From NCBI GenBank assembly GCA_021029095.1, contig JAJOHG010000149.1, positions 1 to 61,930 of the forward strand: a stretch of 61,930 bases of DNA, written 5' to 3'. Within the stretch, counting starts at the first letter, position 1; each line of letters opens with the position of its first letter. Below are positions 44,955 to 55,400 of the stretch, piece by piece. The notes below the pieces were generated by a model, which worked only from the letters and a program-made list of their open reading frames with translations, had not been told where the DNA came from and did not search any database. The translations under genes and the position numbers were made by a program. The DNA comes from Phellopilus nigrolimitatus. Taxonomy: Eukaryota; Basidiomycota; Agaricomycetes; Hymenochaetales; Hymenochaetaceae.

Positions 44955-45270
44955 CGCGAGAAATATCACAGCGAGTTTCTCAGCCCGACTGGAGAAAGTC
45001 ATTGCACAGGATCTGGCGAATTCTAGTTGTTTCCCATTGAGGAAAATGCTCAAGGAAGTCTTTCATGTAGCTTTCCGATGTTTTCTCCGTGGCCTACAGA
45101 CTATGCGCAGTTGGCATGACTTCACAATGCTTGACAGTACAAAAGAGTAAAAGCCTTTGGACATTGTTCGTGCGCTTTTCGCATACACTTTTCTCTGCGA
45201 GAAAAAATGAGGGAAAAATGGGCTGTACATGCCTTTGTACATGAATAATGACTAGATCGTTTGAATTTTG
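44955..45270 (+). repeat. dispersed repeat RE1, copy near CDC37
   Basis: Non-coding sequence matching the tail of GST copy B. GCGAGTTTCT.AGCC, GACTGGAGAAAGTCATT and TGGCGAATT at 44971-45021 correspond to 54988-55044. TTTCTCTGCG...AAATGGGCTGTAC at 45190-45228 corresponds to 55235-55270. Order and spacing are kept, so this is one repeat of about 300 bp and not chance. It has no frame and I find no inverted ends. It lies between CDC37 and F-box copy 5. Confidence 0.65.
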
Positions 45271-45406
45271 AGAGGTTTTTTCATTTGGGGTAACAATTGG
45301 GAATATTCTCTGTATATTCATTTTGCAAGAAGCCTGCACAAAAAAAAGGAAAAAAAGAACAATGGCGCGCCCAACTTGGACACGCCACCCCTTCAGCCAC
45401 AGTGAT

Positions 45407-45435
45407 CTATATAAGTCACGCGACGCGACGCGACA
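45407..45435 (+). promoter_or_regulatory. TATA box and CGCGACGCGAC motif of F-box copy 5
   Basis: CTATATAAG (45407-45415) is followed directly by CACGCGACGCGACGCGACAC (45418-45437). A spliced 5' leader is likely: GAGGTGAGT near 45517 is a good donor and TTTACAG before AGAAGTGC near 45570 a good acceptor, placing the first ATG at 45589. Confidence 0.55.
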
Positions 45436-45588
45436 CCGTTCGCCGAGCTCTTGCTGCGACTCTCTTAAATTTCCTACGGTTCGAGATCGGGATATTCATT
45501 CGTTGCTAGGAACTCGAGGTGAGTATTTTATTTAATGAGATGAATGAATGTCTGATCGACATTTACAGAGAAGTGCTTCCGAGCGAAC

Positions 45589-48221
45589 ATGGACCAAGGC
45601 TACACCTCCGACTCGGAGGATGAGGATTATATTGAACCAGAGCCTGGAAGACCCAAGAAGACCAGAAGAATGCGCAAGTCAGGTGTCAAGACCGATTCTA
45701 GCCTCACACCGATGTCGTTGGTCGGAAAACCAAGCGGCAGCAGGCGCCGCGCAGGAAAGCTAGCGCTGATGATGTCCATGCCGATCGACGTGTTTTGCGA
45801 GGTAAGCTAAGTTGCTCCATTGCAGTTATCGACCGTCGCTCACTTGGAATCAGATTGCGGCCCACCTCAGCCCAGAGGATCTCCTTCACATGGCTAGGTC
45901 GTCCAAATTCCTGCGAGACTTTTTTATGTCCAAGAGCTCAAAGCGCATATGGCGGCAAGCTGAGGAGGCACTTGGAATGCCAATCTGCCCTCCTGATCTT
46001 AGTTGTCCCCAATACGCGAGTCTCGTTTTTGACAAATTTTGCATGGTTCGGCTTTAAAATATCCTATCGTGTGTAAGTGTGACGATGCTGACAGCCTTGA
46101 GTGCTCTGAGCAGCATTGTCACGCGGTTCGATCGTCCAGGCTTGAAGCCGTATTGCGAGTCAGACTCTGCAAGAAATGTCACAATGAAAAGTGCGTCCTG
46201 GATTGTTCCTTTTGTCTTGATTGTGTATACTCCTTTTTTCATCACTAGTATCGAGCGAGGCTGGAAAATCCGACGTAGTCTCAAGGACTCTAAGACAGGA
46301 CCTGGGATTGATAATGATTGGTCCACGATATACAAGCTGCTCCCAGGAACTGGAGGTGCGTGTCTCAGACATTGTCAAGGCAATCTCGCGTTTCATTCTC
46401 ATGTTTGTTATAATCATCAAGGCTTTATGGAGAGTGACGTAACAAATCTCCAGGAAGCATCAATCGAATCTCTATGTCTCCTGAAATTTTATCGACCCAC
46501 TTTCGATGCCTTGCTCAAAGAATACCTTGCTTTCGACCGGACATCCGACGAACGGACGGCATTTGTAGAAGAAAGGCATAAAATAGCTAATGAAATTTGG
46601 TCGGTATGTAACCTCTGATTTTCTCACCGGTATGACGTTCCTCGTAGTAACTGAACATCAAAGCACTCTGCCAAACTTGATGACTGGCTGAGAATCCTGA
46701 ATAATCGGAGGTTCCAAGACAATGAAGCGTTGAAAGCCAACCGGAAGAAGACGTGAGTAGAGGAGATTTATTCTCTGGTAGTCAATGATTGACATCATCA
46801 TTTTTTATAGCATTTTAGCTAAGCTTGAAATGCTGGGATATAGCGAAGCTGACGTTAGTACCGAACTAGACGAGCAAGGGTGGAAGTGGAAGGCCCTGGT
46901 AGAACAGCCTCGTGAGCTGACCGACAGAAGTACGTCTTTAAGGCAATACTCCCGTGTTTCCGTTAGCTTAACGATTTCTCTCCCAGCTTGGAAAACTTTA
47001 CTCCCGCAGCTCCAGGAAACAATACGCTTGAGACGAGGAAAGAATGCTCAGCTCAAAATAGAAAATCTTATCCGCGCACGCAAGACGCGCCTCTGCGGGC
47101 TCGCTAGAGACTTCGTAAAGTCACTGAAAGACGCAAGGTTCTGCGTCATGGCTTCAGACTTCGTTAACTTCCCTCTCGCGAAAAGGATTATCACCAACAA
47201 TGGCTTATCGGTGGATTTTCATCCTACGCTCTTGGATCCGCTGAAGGAAATGCTGATTGCGTTAAACGAGACTCGCGTTCGCGCGATCGAAAATAACTTT
47301 GTCTCAGCTGTCGCTTCGACAAATAAGGGCAGCGATCCGAAAATCATCCTTCAGCGTGCGACGACATTCTTTACCAGAACAAGTGGCCAAACAAGCAGTG
47401 TCCTGACGACTATCTCCGACACCATAGATACTCTTCATCTCCAAAGCTCCGAGTCATTTGAGGATGCAGCAAACAATCATTTTTATCGCTATCGGAACCA
47501 TTCCGAGTCGTGGAAACCTGGGGGCATCAGCTTATGCTCTCGACTGGGCAATGTCACGAATATGTTGATTGCATCTTTAGGCATACAGGAGGACGTTAGC
47601 ATGGACCACATGGAATCGTTAGGCGCGTCTTTTCTGTGTTTATGCTGTGCTCCGGAGATCCGAAAGCTAGAGACTTGGTGCAAGCTTGTGCGTTACGTAT
47701 TGTTATCTTTCATTCACATGTGATATTTACTCACGGCATTTACTGGTAACGAAACCTAGGTTGGTCATTTCTTCCAGGAGTATGATGAGTTTAACAGCAT
47801 GAAAGAGGCAAAATCGTCAGTTCAACTTCATGGATCCGATATAGGGGTATTGATCTGACGTTGTTTATCTCTTAAGGGATCGAAACGCGGATGTCAAGAT
47901 CACATTCGATCACGATGTTGACGTAAAATCGGAAAAATCACTGGTAATTTGCACTGGCTTGAAGACAGAAGCTGTGGATAGACTAGGTTCTGGTAACCTT
48001 GATGAACTAATCAAGAAGTGTAGCTGTGTGCCTTGCACCACAACAGGATACTCCAGACCCATTCAATGTATGCATTGCTCTCTACTTGGTATTAATAAGT
48101 TTTTCGGTTGCCGAGAAAAGCGTGATACGCATGTGCGAGCGAGGTATGTGACCTCTCTTACTGCGACTTACAAACTAAATCATATTGTAGACATGGACAA
48201 TCGAAGAAAGCTGGCGGTTGA
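45589..48221 (+). CDS. F-box/zinc-finger protein, copy 5 (intact)
   Basis: Predicted SCF substrate receptor of the same family. It starts MDQGYTSDSEDEDY with an acidic leader and a basic patch (KKTRRMRKSG). The F-box LALMMSMPIDVFCE (to 45801) continues as IAAHLSPEDLLHMARSSKFLRDFF. The Cys motif HCHAVRSSR..RVRLCKKCHNEK, the NDWSTIYKLLPGTG block, LLKFYRPTFDALLKEYLAFD, LAKLEMLGYSEADV, LVEQPRELTDR and a long exon (about 46988-47689) ending LCCAPEIRKLETWCKL follow. The C-terminus has VKITFDHDVD, CSCVPCTTTG, CMHCSLLGINKFFGC and THVRARHGQSKKAGG-stop. Introns sit at the same places as in copy 4, confirming common descent. No internal stops were found. Confidence 0.82.
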
Positions 48222-48496
48222 TAAAAACTGTTGTTCCAGCTCTTGCTGAAGAACAAGGAATGTGACACATTAGGGATTACAGTAGACGGCGTTGGTCGAA
48301 GAGAAGAGAGGTCAAAATGAGTTTTTTGAAGTGTGAAATGACTGGGATCGACCGACTCAATGATGAAATGACTTGCAAATCTCCAGCGACGTGCGATGTG
48401 TGACTCATAAATTAAGTGACTATGCTTGTGACTCACGCGTTTCCCGCAGCTCCGATTAACTGCGCAGATCGGACGGGGTGCGGTGCTTCCAGAGCC

Positions 48497-48505
48497 CTAT
48501 ATAAG
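48497..48505 (+). promoter_or_regulatory. TATA box of F-box copy 6
   Basis: CTATATAAG, identical to the box of copy 5, 36-44 bp before the ATG at 48541. An ACGCGT core lies at 48436-48441, but the CGCGACGCG motif is absent. Confidence 0.6.
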
Positions 48506-48540
48506 CCAAACGCTCACATTTCCTTCTTTCTATCGGCAAC

Positions 48541-51500
48541 ATGACCAGGACAAGGAAGTCAACGTATGCTCCTTCTGCAATTGACAGGACTTTTTTTCCT
48601 AACGAATATTTGAACACGATTGACAGAGGCAAACTTCCCACCCCGAAACGTGAGAATCTCGCAGATACCGACGACGACGAGGAAGACTACTTGGACGAGT
48701 ATGAAGACAAGAAACCGTCGAAGAAGCAGCCAAAAATCGAGTTAGATGTGAAGAATGTCGACAATGAATCGGGAGAAACCAGGAAACCTGCAAGAAAGCG
48801 CGTCAAGAAATGGTCAGACGATGAAGACTACAACGTCAGAGAAACAAACGAGAAACCCGCGAACGGGTGCGTCAAGAAAGAGAGTGTCGGAGACTTAGAT
48901 ATAGACCACGTAAATGGCGGTGAGACGTCGGCTTCGAATCCAGCGTCGTACGAGATCAAGAAATGTATGTTTTAGCTTCTTCACGACACGACCTGGCGTT
49001 CATTGCGTTCCACTCCTAGCCAAACTAAGCCGTTCGGATAGACTTATCACTGGCCCAACCTCGAAATCTTCGACATCTGAGCAAAATGCGCGTAAGTCAG
49101 GTGGTAGTCGAGTTCGAGTGCGGAAGAGCGACACGGGGAAACTGGCGCGGATGATGGATCTGCCTGTCGACGTCTTTTGTGAGGTATGTGCCCTCGTAGG
49201 AGGTAATTTGATATAGCTCATCCTCCTGATGCAGATAGCGTCCTACGTCACCACACTAGACCTTCTACAGCTTGCGCGGTCCACCCGAGCGTTGCGCAGT
49301 CTCCTCATGTCAAAGTCGTCTAGGACCATCTGGCTTGCTAGTGAAGCAGCCATGGGTCTGCCACCATGTCCTTCTGATATGTGCGAACCTCAATACGCAA
49401 GCTTGCAATTTGAAAAGTTCTGCAATGTACGTCTAGTACTGCGCCATTGATACCTATCAACTTACAATACACAGGCATGCGGATACCCTCGAGTGGAGAG
49501 AGTAACGCATGCCCTTCGTGTTCGCTTGTGCCAGGGCTGCCACTCTCTTAAGTGCGTTGATGTTTTCTGTTTGCTTCCCCCCCCCCCCCCCCCCCCCCCC
49601 CTTGATCCTTGAGCAAGAATGTTGATGGTCTCCACAGTGTCGTTCGCGGGTCAACGCTTGCGAAAGCCGAATTCGGCGCAGAAGTAGCGAAAATGTACGA
49701 GATATATTCGCTTTTGCCGTGGAACAACAGTAAGGGAAACGCTCTGATCTCCCAAAGCAAATGCTCATGAAGTGTAATGCAGTGTACTGGCGGCCCGACC
49801 TTCAAGACCACAGGCAGCCGTCCGATGCACGATGGGGAAGTCGATTCTTTCTCAAGATTGATTTTATTGAAGTCGTTGGCGTATATTTATCCACTGAGCC
49901 TGGTTCGGAGGAGAGGAAGCAGTTTGTCGAAGAGCGGCACAAACTTTTGTCTGAGGTGGTGAAGGTAGGTGAACTGCCGAATTTATTGACATTGTTTAAC
50001 ATATTTCGATGTAGAACATCAGCGACATGGAGTCGTGGCGTTACGGAGAATATCGCAGAAAGGCTGAGGTCGAGGCCATATTGAGTCAGAAGCGGAGCGA
50101 GAAGTAAGTTTCCCATTGAGGTTTTTAATGCTACGTAGTCTGACATAATCTACAGGATCCTCGAGAAGCTAGAGGAACTAGGCTACGCATCTGCGGAACT
50201 GGAAGAAATGGGTCGTCACACAAAAACGTGGATCGATATGTTGCGTCAACCTCGAGAGCTAACCGATTCACGTACGTATGATGTACATTCACAATCTCTT
50301 TGTCTGAGTTCGGAAACGTCAACATAGGCTGGAAAATACTTCGACCTCAACTCGAGGAATTAATCGAAAAGAAGAGAGAGATCGTTCGTCGGCAAATTTG
50401 TGACCAAAATCGCACGAAGCGCATAGACGAACTCCATGCACTATTTGTAGGCTTTTCCAAGGACTGGAAACAACGCCAGGGGCCCAATTACGCGGGACAC
50501 ATGCTGTGTTTCGCAGACCTTTGTAAAGTTCCGTTGGTGCTGGAGCTGATCGAGGAGAAGGAGTGCTCAGTCGAGATGACGAGCGAACGCTGGAAACGCA
50601 TTGAGCGTACACTGCCTGAGCTAATACAGAGTCATACACTTCTAATCGAAATGGACTGCGCGTCTCTCTTGCTTTCGGCGCGGCAGGATTTGCAAGCTTC
50701 AGTCTCCGTACAAGAGGATGAAGCGAGCAGGAGTTTGGCTGTCGCCGCAGTGTCTAATGCAAAGAACTCGCATATCGACAGGAGCGTCCTTCGACAAGCG
50801 TCTGCCTTCTTTTCTGCCCGGGTGGTTAATAGTTCTGCCCGGGTGGCTAAGAGTTCGCTGTTCAACTTCGAAAATATCCTGGCCGAGCGGCGGCGTCTGC
50901 TCTATGACAAGGCTCTTGTAACGGCTTGGTCTACAGTCAACCTCTTACCTTCAAAGAATCTTGTGCAGGTCACAGAGTCTTTGCTTTTATCTTTGAAGCT
51001 CTCCAAAACCACTTCTATGGATTATATGGTTTCATTGAACCGTTCTTTTGTCTGCCGCTGTTGCAGTCCTATTTTACGAGTGCCCATGACATGGCGCGAA
51101 CTGGTACGCCCATGTTCTGCTAGTGGTGGAAGGAATTCAAATAATTGACAATGCTTAAAAATGACTGTTTTCTCTCCTTACAAGGTCGCGCATATTTTAG
51201 AGGAAGTTGAATGGTTCCAACTGGCTCGTCGTTGGTAAGTCGCTGTGTTTCAGGCTCGTAGCCAGTCGTCTTTAGGTAGGATGTCAAAGAATCATGGTCT
51301 AATGATCAAAGACGACTGCTTACGAGCCTTGACAAAATTGCGAATGTGCTCAACGGCCAACTAACCTTCGTTGTCTAACTTAAGCAGTTGTGCGGGGTCG
51401 GTTGTTGTGCTCGACGACCATGACTTGGAGAACACGGTGCCTGGGCTTGCGTTCATTAAGAAGGGTTTCAAAGCCCCTCCGGTAGACCATCTGACTGGTG

Positions 51501-51669
51501 GGCAGTCCAACACTCAGTTCTCCTGTGGGCAGTGTAGGACGATGGCATTATTCAAGGGGTTTAAGTACGCAGAGCATCTCGCGGCGCACATGCGAAGCAA
51601 GTGAGTCGTTTCTTACTTTCCTGTGATCTACCAATGCTTATATTTTCGGGATATAGGCATGGTATCTGA
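48541..51669 (+). CDS. F-box/zinc-finger protein, copy 6 (intact, longest leader)
   Basis: The most diverged intact member. Exon 1 (48541 to about 48965) encodes a 140-residue charged leader with repeats of acidic runs and KK/RKRVKKW patches, possibly nuclear. The F-box LARMMDLPVDVFCE plus VTTLDLLQLARSTRALRSLL is split by the usual intron. The four-Cys motif is CNAC-x16-CQGC. The next intron (49555 to about 49637) contains 25 consecutive C. Later blocks are GVYLSTEPGSEERKQFVEERH, LEELGYASAEL, LRQPRELTD, a long exon from 50330 to about 51103 ending CRCCSPILRVPMTWREL, then a 152 bp intron (51236-51387) to VVVLDDHDLENTVPG and the C2H2 finger CGQC...HLAAH. It ends SKHGI-stop at 51669. Junctions keep frame throughout. 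Confidence 0.78.
49577..49601 (+). repeat. C25 homopolymer inside an intron of F-box copy 6
   Basis: Twenty-five consecutive cytosines between the donor (GTGCGT at 49555) and the acceptor (CTCCACAG near 49637). Length is likely unstable. It may also affect splicing by acting as an extreme pyrimidine tract or forming an i-motif. Confidence 0.85.
50812..50853 (+). repeat. 21 bp tandem duplication in coding sequence of F-box copy 6
   Basis: Two units of 21 bp, TTCTGCCCGGGTGGTTAATAG (first 20 bases shown by the pattern TTCTGCCCGGGTGG.TAA.AG), encode SARVVNS and SARVAKS in a row. The repeat keeps frame and is absent from copies 3-5. Confidence 0.8.
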
Positions 51670-51802
51670 CGATACGTAGACACAATCCGGCCTTTTCTTC
51701 CCATTACAGATTAAATTCAAACACAAATTTCAATAATATTCATACTTGCGAAATACAATACGCGGAAAATTCTGAACTGAAAAATTACACTGGACACTTA
51801 TC

Positions 51803-52466
51803 TCAGCGGCTTAGTACGAAGTACAACTCTCTTCCGATGATATATCCAGCCCATACGAGAGCGCTCCATCGAATGACTCGCAGGACAGCGGGGAGATGTC
51901 GTTCTTCCTCGATGGCGAGATTGCCATCGCTTAGTGGCGTCCCGCCGAAGAGTGGAGGGCGCGGCCGCGACTCAGGCTCGTACGTCGCATTGACGACGGA
52001 CCTGTATCGAGAGACGAACACGTCGCCTGAAAAGCAGAAGCATCAGCGATTTTATAGGTGGAGGGAAACGAATGGTAATAAAGAGCTGCACTTACGTTTT
52101 CTACGTCGGACCGGAGTGCTGAGCCCTCTGGCCGCGCTGCGCGCATGATCGTCCATGCGCCTATACGCGTCCTTGCCGAACCAGACGGGGAGCATGAGGA
52201 GGTGTGGCCATGCCCAGACGATAAATAGCGCAAACGCGATGAAGTACGGGTGCTCGAGCGCTGCGCGTAAATAATAGGTTTTCCCTTCAAATTCGGCCAT
52301 TAAGCCCATTGCGAGAAAGCCACAACGTACTTTCGTCATTGATTACATTCGCTACCCAAACGACCCAGTTGGAGAAATCTCGCCAGGCATTGCGGAAAGA
52401 CCAATCTTTGTCAAACTGGACCGTCTTGCCATCGGCAGAGCCTGGCTCGATCGCAATTGTGGGCAT
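51803..52466 (-). CDS. small membrane protein, two hydrophobic segments, unknown
   Basis: Three exons encode about 175-180 residues. Exon 1 runs from 52466 (MPTIAIEPGSADG) with WSFRNAWRDFSNWVVWVANVIND. Exon 2 (about 52260-52092) has a hydrophobic segment YFIAFALFIVWAWPHLLMLP then a basic stretch. Exon 3 (about 52026-51803) contains sequons and a final hydrophobic segment VIRWSALVWAGYIIGRELY ending FVLSR. All junctions have GT-AG ends and keep frame. I do not recognise the family; the layout suits an ER or mitochondrial membrane protein. The frame continues upstream of the chosen ATG to 52655, so a longer N-terminus is possible. Confidence 0.65.
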
Positions 52467-53589
52467 GCTTGCGACTTGAGGTAGTTCAGCTTGTTTTCTC
52501 AGACTCACGCACACCAAGATGGTGGAGTTCAAATACTCATTGGCACGCCGAAGGCGCGTTGTCTTCATTAATTTAATTAGCAGTGTACCCATCTGTTCAC
52601 CCGCGCCAGCCGGAAAACGCCCCACAAGTGCGTGGATCAAATCGAATTGGAGCAAAGCATCTTCGTGCTACTATGACTCGAAAATAGCGTAGTTTAATCG
52701 TCTTTTTTCACCGAGCTAAGTTACTAATTGGCTCGATGAAAAAGATGATTGAGATTCCTGGTGAGACGGGATCGAGGCAAGATTTTTCAACGAGGTCAGG
52801 CCAAGCTCTTCAGCCTTTATAAATAGGGCCTGAAAATGACCCGTAAGTCATTAAACACTTTACATTAAAAGGCTCGATGAAAACATACGAGTTGCTTAGA
52901 CATGTATCGTGAATTGTAGAAATCAACAGCGGCATACCAAAGCTGTCCGAGTCGGATTAATTCAAGAAAATACAAATTAAGGAGTATGCGACTCATGCCT
53001 GGCTGACCCGAGGTCGGTAACATCATTTCAGCTCCCCTCCTCATCCAAGCCCCATACTTCGCGCGTTCAATCAATGATTTCATTACAGAATAGTTTCTTC
53101 ATCGAAGGGCGGATGTTATGATGCCCGGTACTATGCATTCGACCATTCCAGTGCGATCGCTCGGACGGGTCTTTGGCAAGAAAAAGTACGCACATGAAGA
53201 TTATAGCGTCCGCATGGAGCTTCGACTCGTCACTAAGCATCGTTTCCCCGAAAGGAGGCACGTGAACTTGGCCAATTTGATCATATCCATGCTGAGTATA
53301 GGAAACCCTTCATACTCAGTTGTCATCCCCAATCATGAGCAGCCTGGATACAGAGGTGGATGTCGTCCGAGTCCCCGATGTGCCAATCACCGGCTACTAT
53401 TTCCTAGCAATCCCTGCTCTATCTTTATCCTTTTAAATGAATTATTGGAAACAGCCGTCTGGCCTAGCAAGGCAAGGCCTTGAAAGACTGTTTGACCAGC
53501 GCGCGTAGCTCGCGTTTTATCTTCTGTATGTCTTCGGGCAACCAAGTTCGTCGTAGATACTGGAAATCGAGTTCACGGAAAGCTGAATC
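52467..53589. other. intergenic, no supported gene
   Basis: Contains a TATA-like TTATAAATAG near 52821 with no clear gene after it. A 34-codon plus-strand frame from 53336 (MSSLDTEVDVVRVPDVPITG) looks protein-like and could be a stranded first exon. The 121-codon frame at 53118-53483 overlaps it and is not convincing. Confidence 0.4.
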
Positions 53590-53658
53590 AGACTCGATCA
53601 GTACCACGTGCTAGCAAACTGTGGGTCCAACCTCTCAAAAGCGGAAATAAGCCAAATG

Positions 53659-53872
53659 TATTAGATATTCACACAGGAGTTTCTAATTGGGAAAGCAGCA
53701 GTGCAGACTTCAAGAGTACTTGTATTTTACAGTTACACTATACCAGAGGGCTACATAATCAGTAAGCTACGATACAATGCTGAGCAAGCAACATGAGTAA
53801 GATGATGGATCTGACTAAAGGCCATCAATGATCAAACGTGACCTTGAGTAATGCTAACATTTTGACAAAATG
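53659..53872. mobile_element. 214 bp insert in the GST copy B promoter, flanked by AAATG
   Basis: Copy A reads GCCAAATGCGGTCATG. Copy B reads GCCAAATG, then 209 extra bp, then AAATGCGATCATG. The direct repeat AAATG at both ends (53654-53658 and 53868-53872) looks like a 5 bp target-site duplication. The insert has no open frame and no obvious inverted ends. The alternative is a deletion in A between two AAATG repeats. Confidence 0.55.
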
Positions 53873-53926
53873 CGATCATGGCAAACCAAATGACGCTCGA
53901 GCTACTTTACCACTAGCGCCCGTAGA

Positions 53927-53936
53927 TATATAAAAA
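53927..53936 (+). promoter_or_regulatory. TATA box of GST copy B
   Basis: TATATAAAAA, 49-58 bp before the ATG at 53985. Between them is a C-run of about 12 in the 5' leader, where copy A has a mixed pyrimidine stretch. The base next to the conserved TATATAA core differs between copies (AAA against GG). Confidence 0.65.
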
Positions 53937-53984
53937 GGTATCCACGGAATACGAGATAACCTACCCCCCCCCCCTCCCTTAAGT

Positions 53985-54933
53985 ATGTCCCTTCCAGACG
54001 CACGCATACATCCCCATGCGACTGGGGAGGCGGCCAAGACCGTAGAAAAACGCCAGCAGCCCCAGGAGCTCGTCTTCTACGCCGGTTGGGTGAGTTGACC
54101 ATGTCTTCGAGAAATTGACGAGAACAAATTCATTTTTTTTTGCGCAGTTCTGTCCTTTCGTGCAGCGCGTATGGATCACGCTGGAGGAGCGCGGGATCCC
54201 GTACCAGTACAAAGAAGTCAACCCGTACAAGAAGGAAAAGCACTTCCTCGGTGAGAGCGGAAGAGTTTGCTGAGTATGCGCGGGATGCCACACTAACCAG
54301 ATGCCGGACGAGCGAACAGACATCAACCCGAAGGGCCTCGTCCCCGCAGTCGAGTACAGTGGCAAGGCCTTGTACGAGTCGCTCATCTTGTGCGAGTTCC
54401 TCGAGGACGCCTACCCGCAGCACGCGCCGCATCTCCTCCCCGCCGATCCGTACGAACGTGCGAACGTACGCCTTTGGTTGGATCACATTTCCAAAGCGTT
54501 CATGCCCGCCTTCTTCCGCCTGTTGCAGTCGCAGGAGAAGGATAAGCAGGACGCCGCGCGCGAGGACCTGTACAAGGCGCTCGGACAGCTCGCGGAGAAG
54601 CGCCAGGGCCCGTACTTCCTCGGCGCCCAGCTGAGCCTTGTCGACGTCGCGATCGCGCCGTGGGCGGTGCGCGACTACATACTGGCGGAGAACCGCGCGT
54701 ACCGGCGCGAAGACGTTCCGAACGGCTGTAAGGAGTGGGCGGAGCTGCTCGAGAAGCGGGAGAGCGTTCTGCGGACCGTCAGCGTAAGTCTCTATGACGT
54801 TATGTTGTCGCCGCGTTTTCACAGCCGTCTCTAGGACAAAGAGCATTATGCAGAACTTTACAGCCGCTACCTCAAAGACGAAGCCCAGAGCGAAGTTGCA
54901 AAGGCGACGAGGGCAGGAAAGGCCATTCCCTGA
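53985..54933 (+). CDS. omega-like glutathione S-transferase, copy B
   Basis: Exons are 53985-54089, 54148-54250, 54320-54783 and 54835-54933, the same sizes as in copy A (105, 103, 464, 99; 256 codons plus stop). The catalytic motif FYAGWFCPFVQR with Cys37 is conserved. About 13 differences fall in exon 3. Most are conservative (Ile/Leu, Thr/Ser, Ala/Ser), but Trp to Cys occurs in DVPNGCKEW, and Tyr-Ala to Asn-Val in YERANVR. Both copies keep the same unusual exon 3 acceptor. The third intron has the standard GTAAGT donor. As the copy beside intact DSC3, this is probably the original locus. Its promoter differs from A by the 214 bp insert, so expression may have diverged. Confidence 0.93.
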
Positions 54934-54959
54934 ACAAAGTTGACGATAAGCTGTAACGT

Positions 54960-55300
54960 AGAACGTAAATTATTGGTGCCAATCATGGCGAGTTTCTTAG
55001 CCTGTTATTCGACTGGAGAAAGTCATTCCACAAGAAGTGGCGAATTACAGTTGCCTTCCGTTGAAAAAAATGTACATGGCGATTTTTGGCATTCGGATCC
55101 TTTCTTTGCGGTATGCAGTGTGTCCCAAGTTGCATCTTTGCTGTAGCGTCTGTAAATGAATATGTTCGAAGAACGCAGATCGGACTTGTTGCCCTTGCTT
55201 GTGCGGGGATGAGAATTTGAACCGCACAGATATATTTCTCTGCGGAAAACAAAGAGGAAATGGGCTGTACGTGTCTTTGTGTGATTTTTAAATGTCAAAT
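54960..55300 (+). repeat. dispersed repeat RE1, copy within duplication B
   Basis: The longest copy. It starts after the GST stop (GCGAGTTTCTTAGCCTG at 54988) and runs to GAGGAAATGGGCTGTACGTG near 55270. Matches 44955-45270, and its left half matches 14865-15060. Non-coding. It separates the tail-to-tail GST and DSC3 genes. Confidence 0.6.
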
Positions 55301-55400
55301 AGCGTTTTCCCTTTGAATAACACCATTAAAATTTGCCAGACACTGTGGAATAGCTTTCCCTTAGTCGGGACCCAGTGGATATTCGCTATAAAGAGTACCC

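Noticed and set aside
49548..49811. Minus-strand frame with a poly-Gly run
   Set aside because: The Gly run is only the C25 intron tract read on the other strand.
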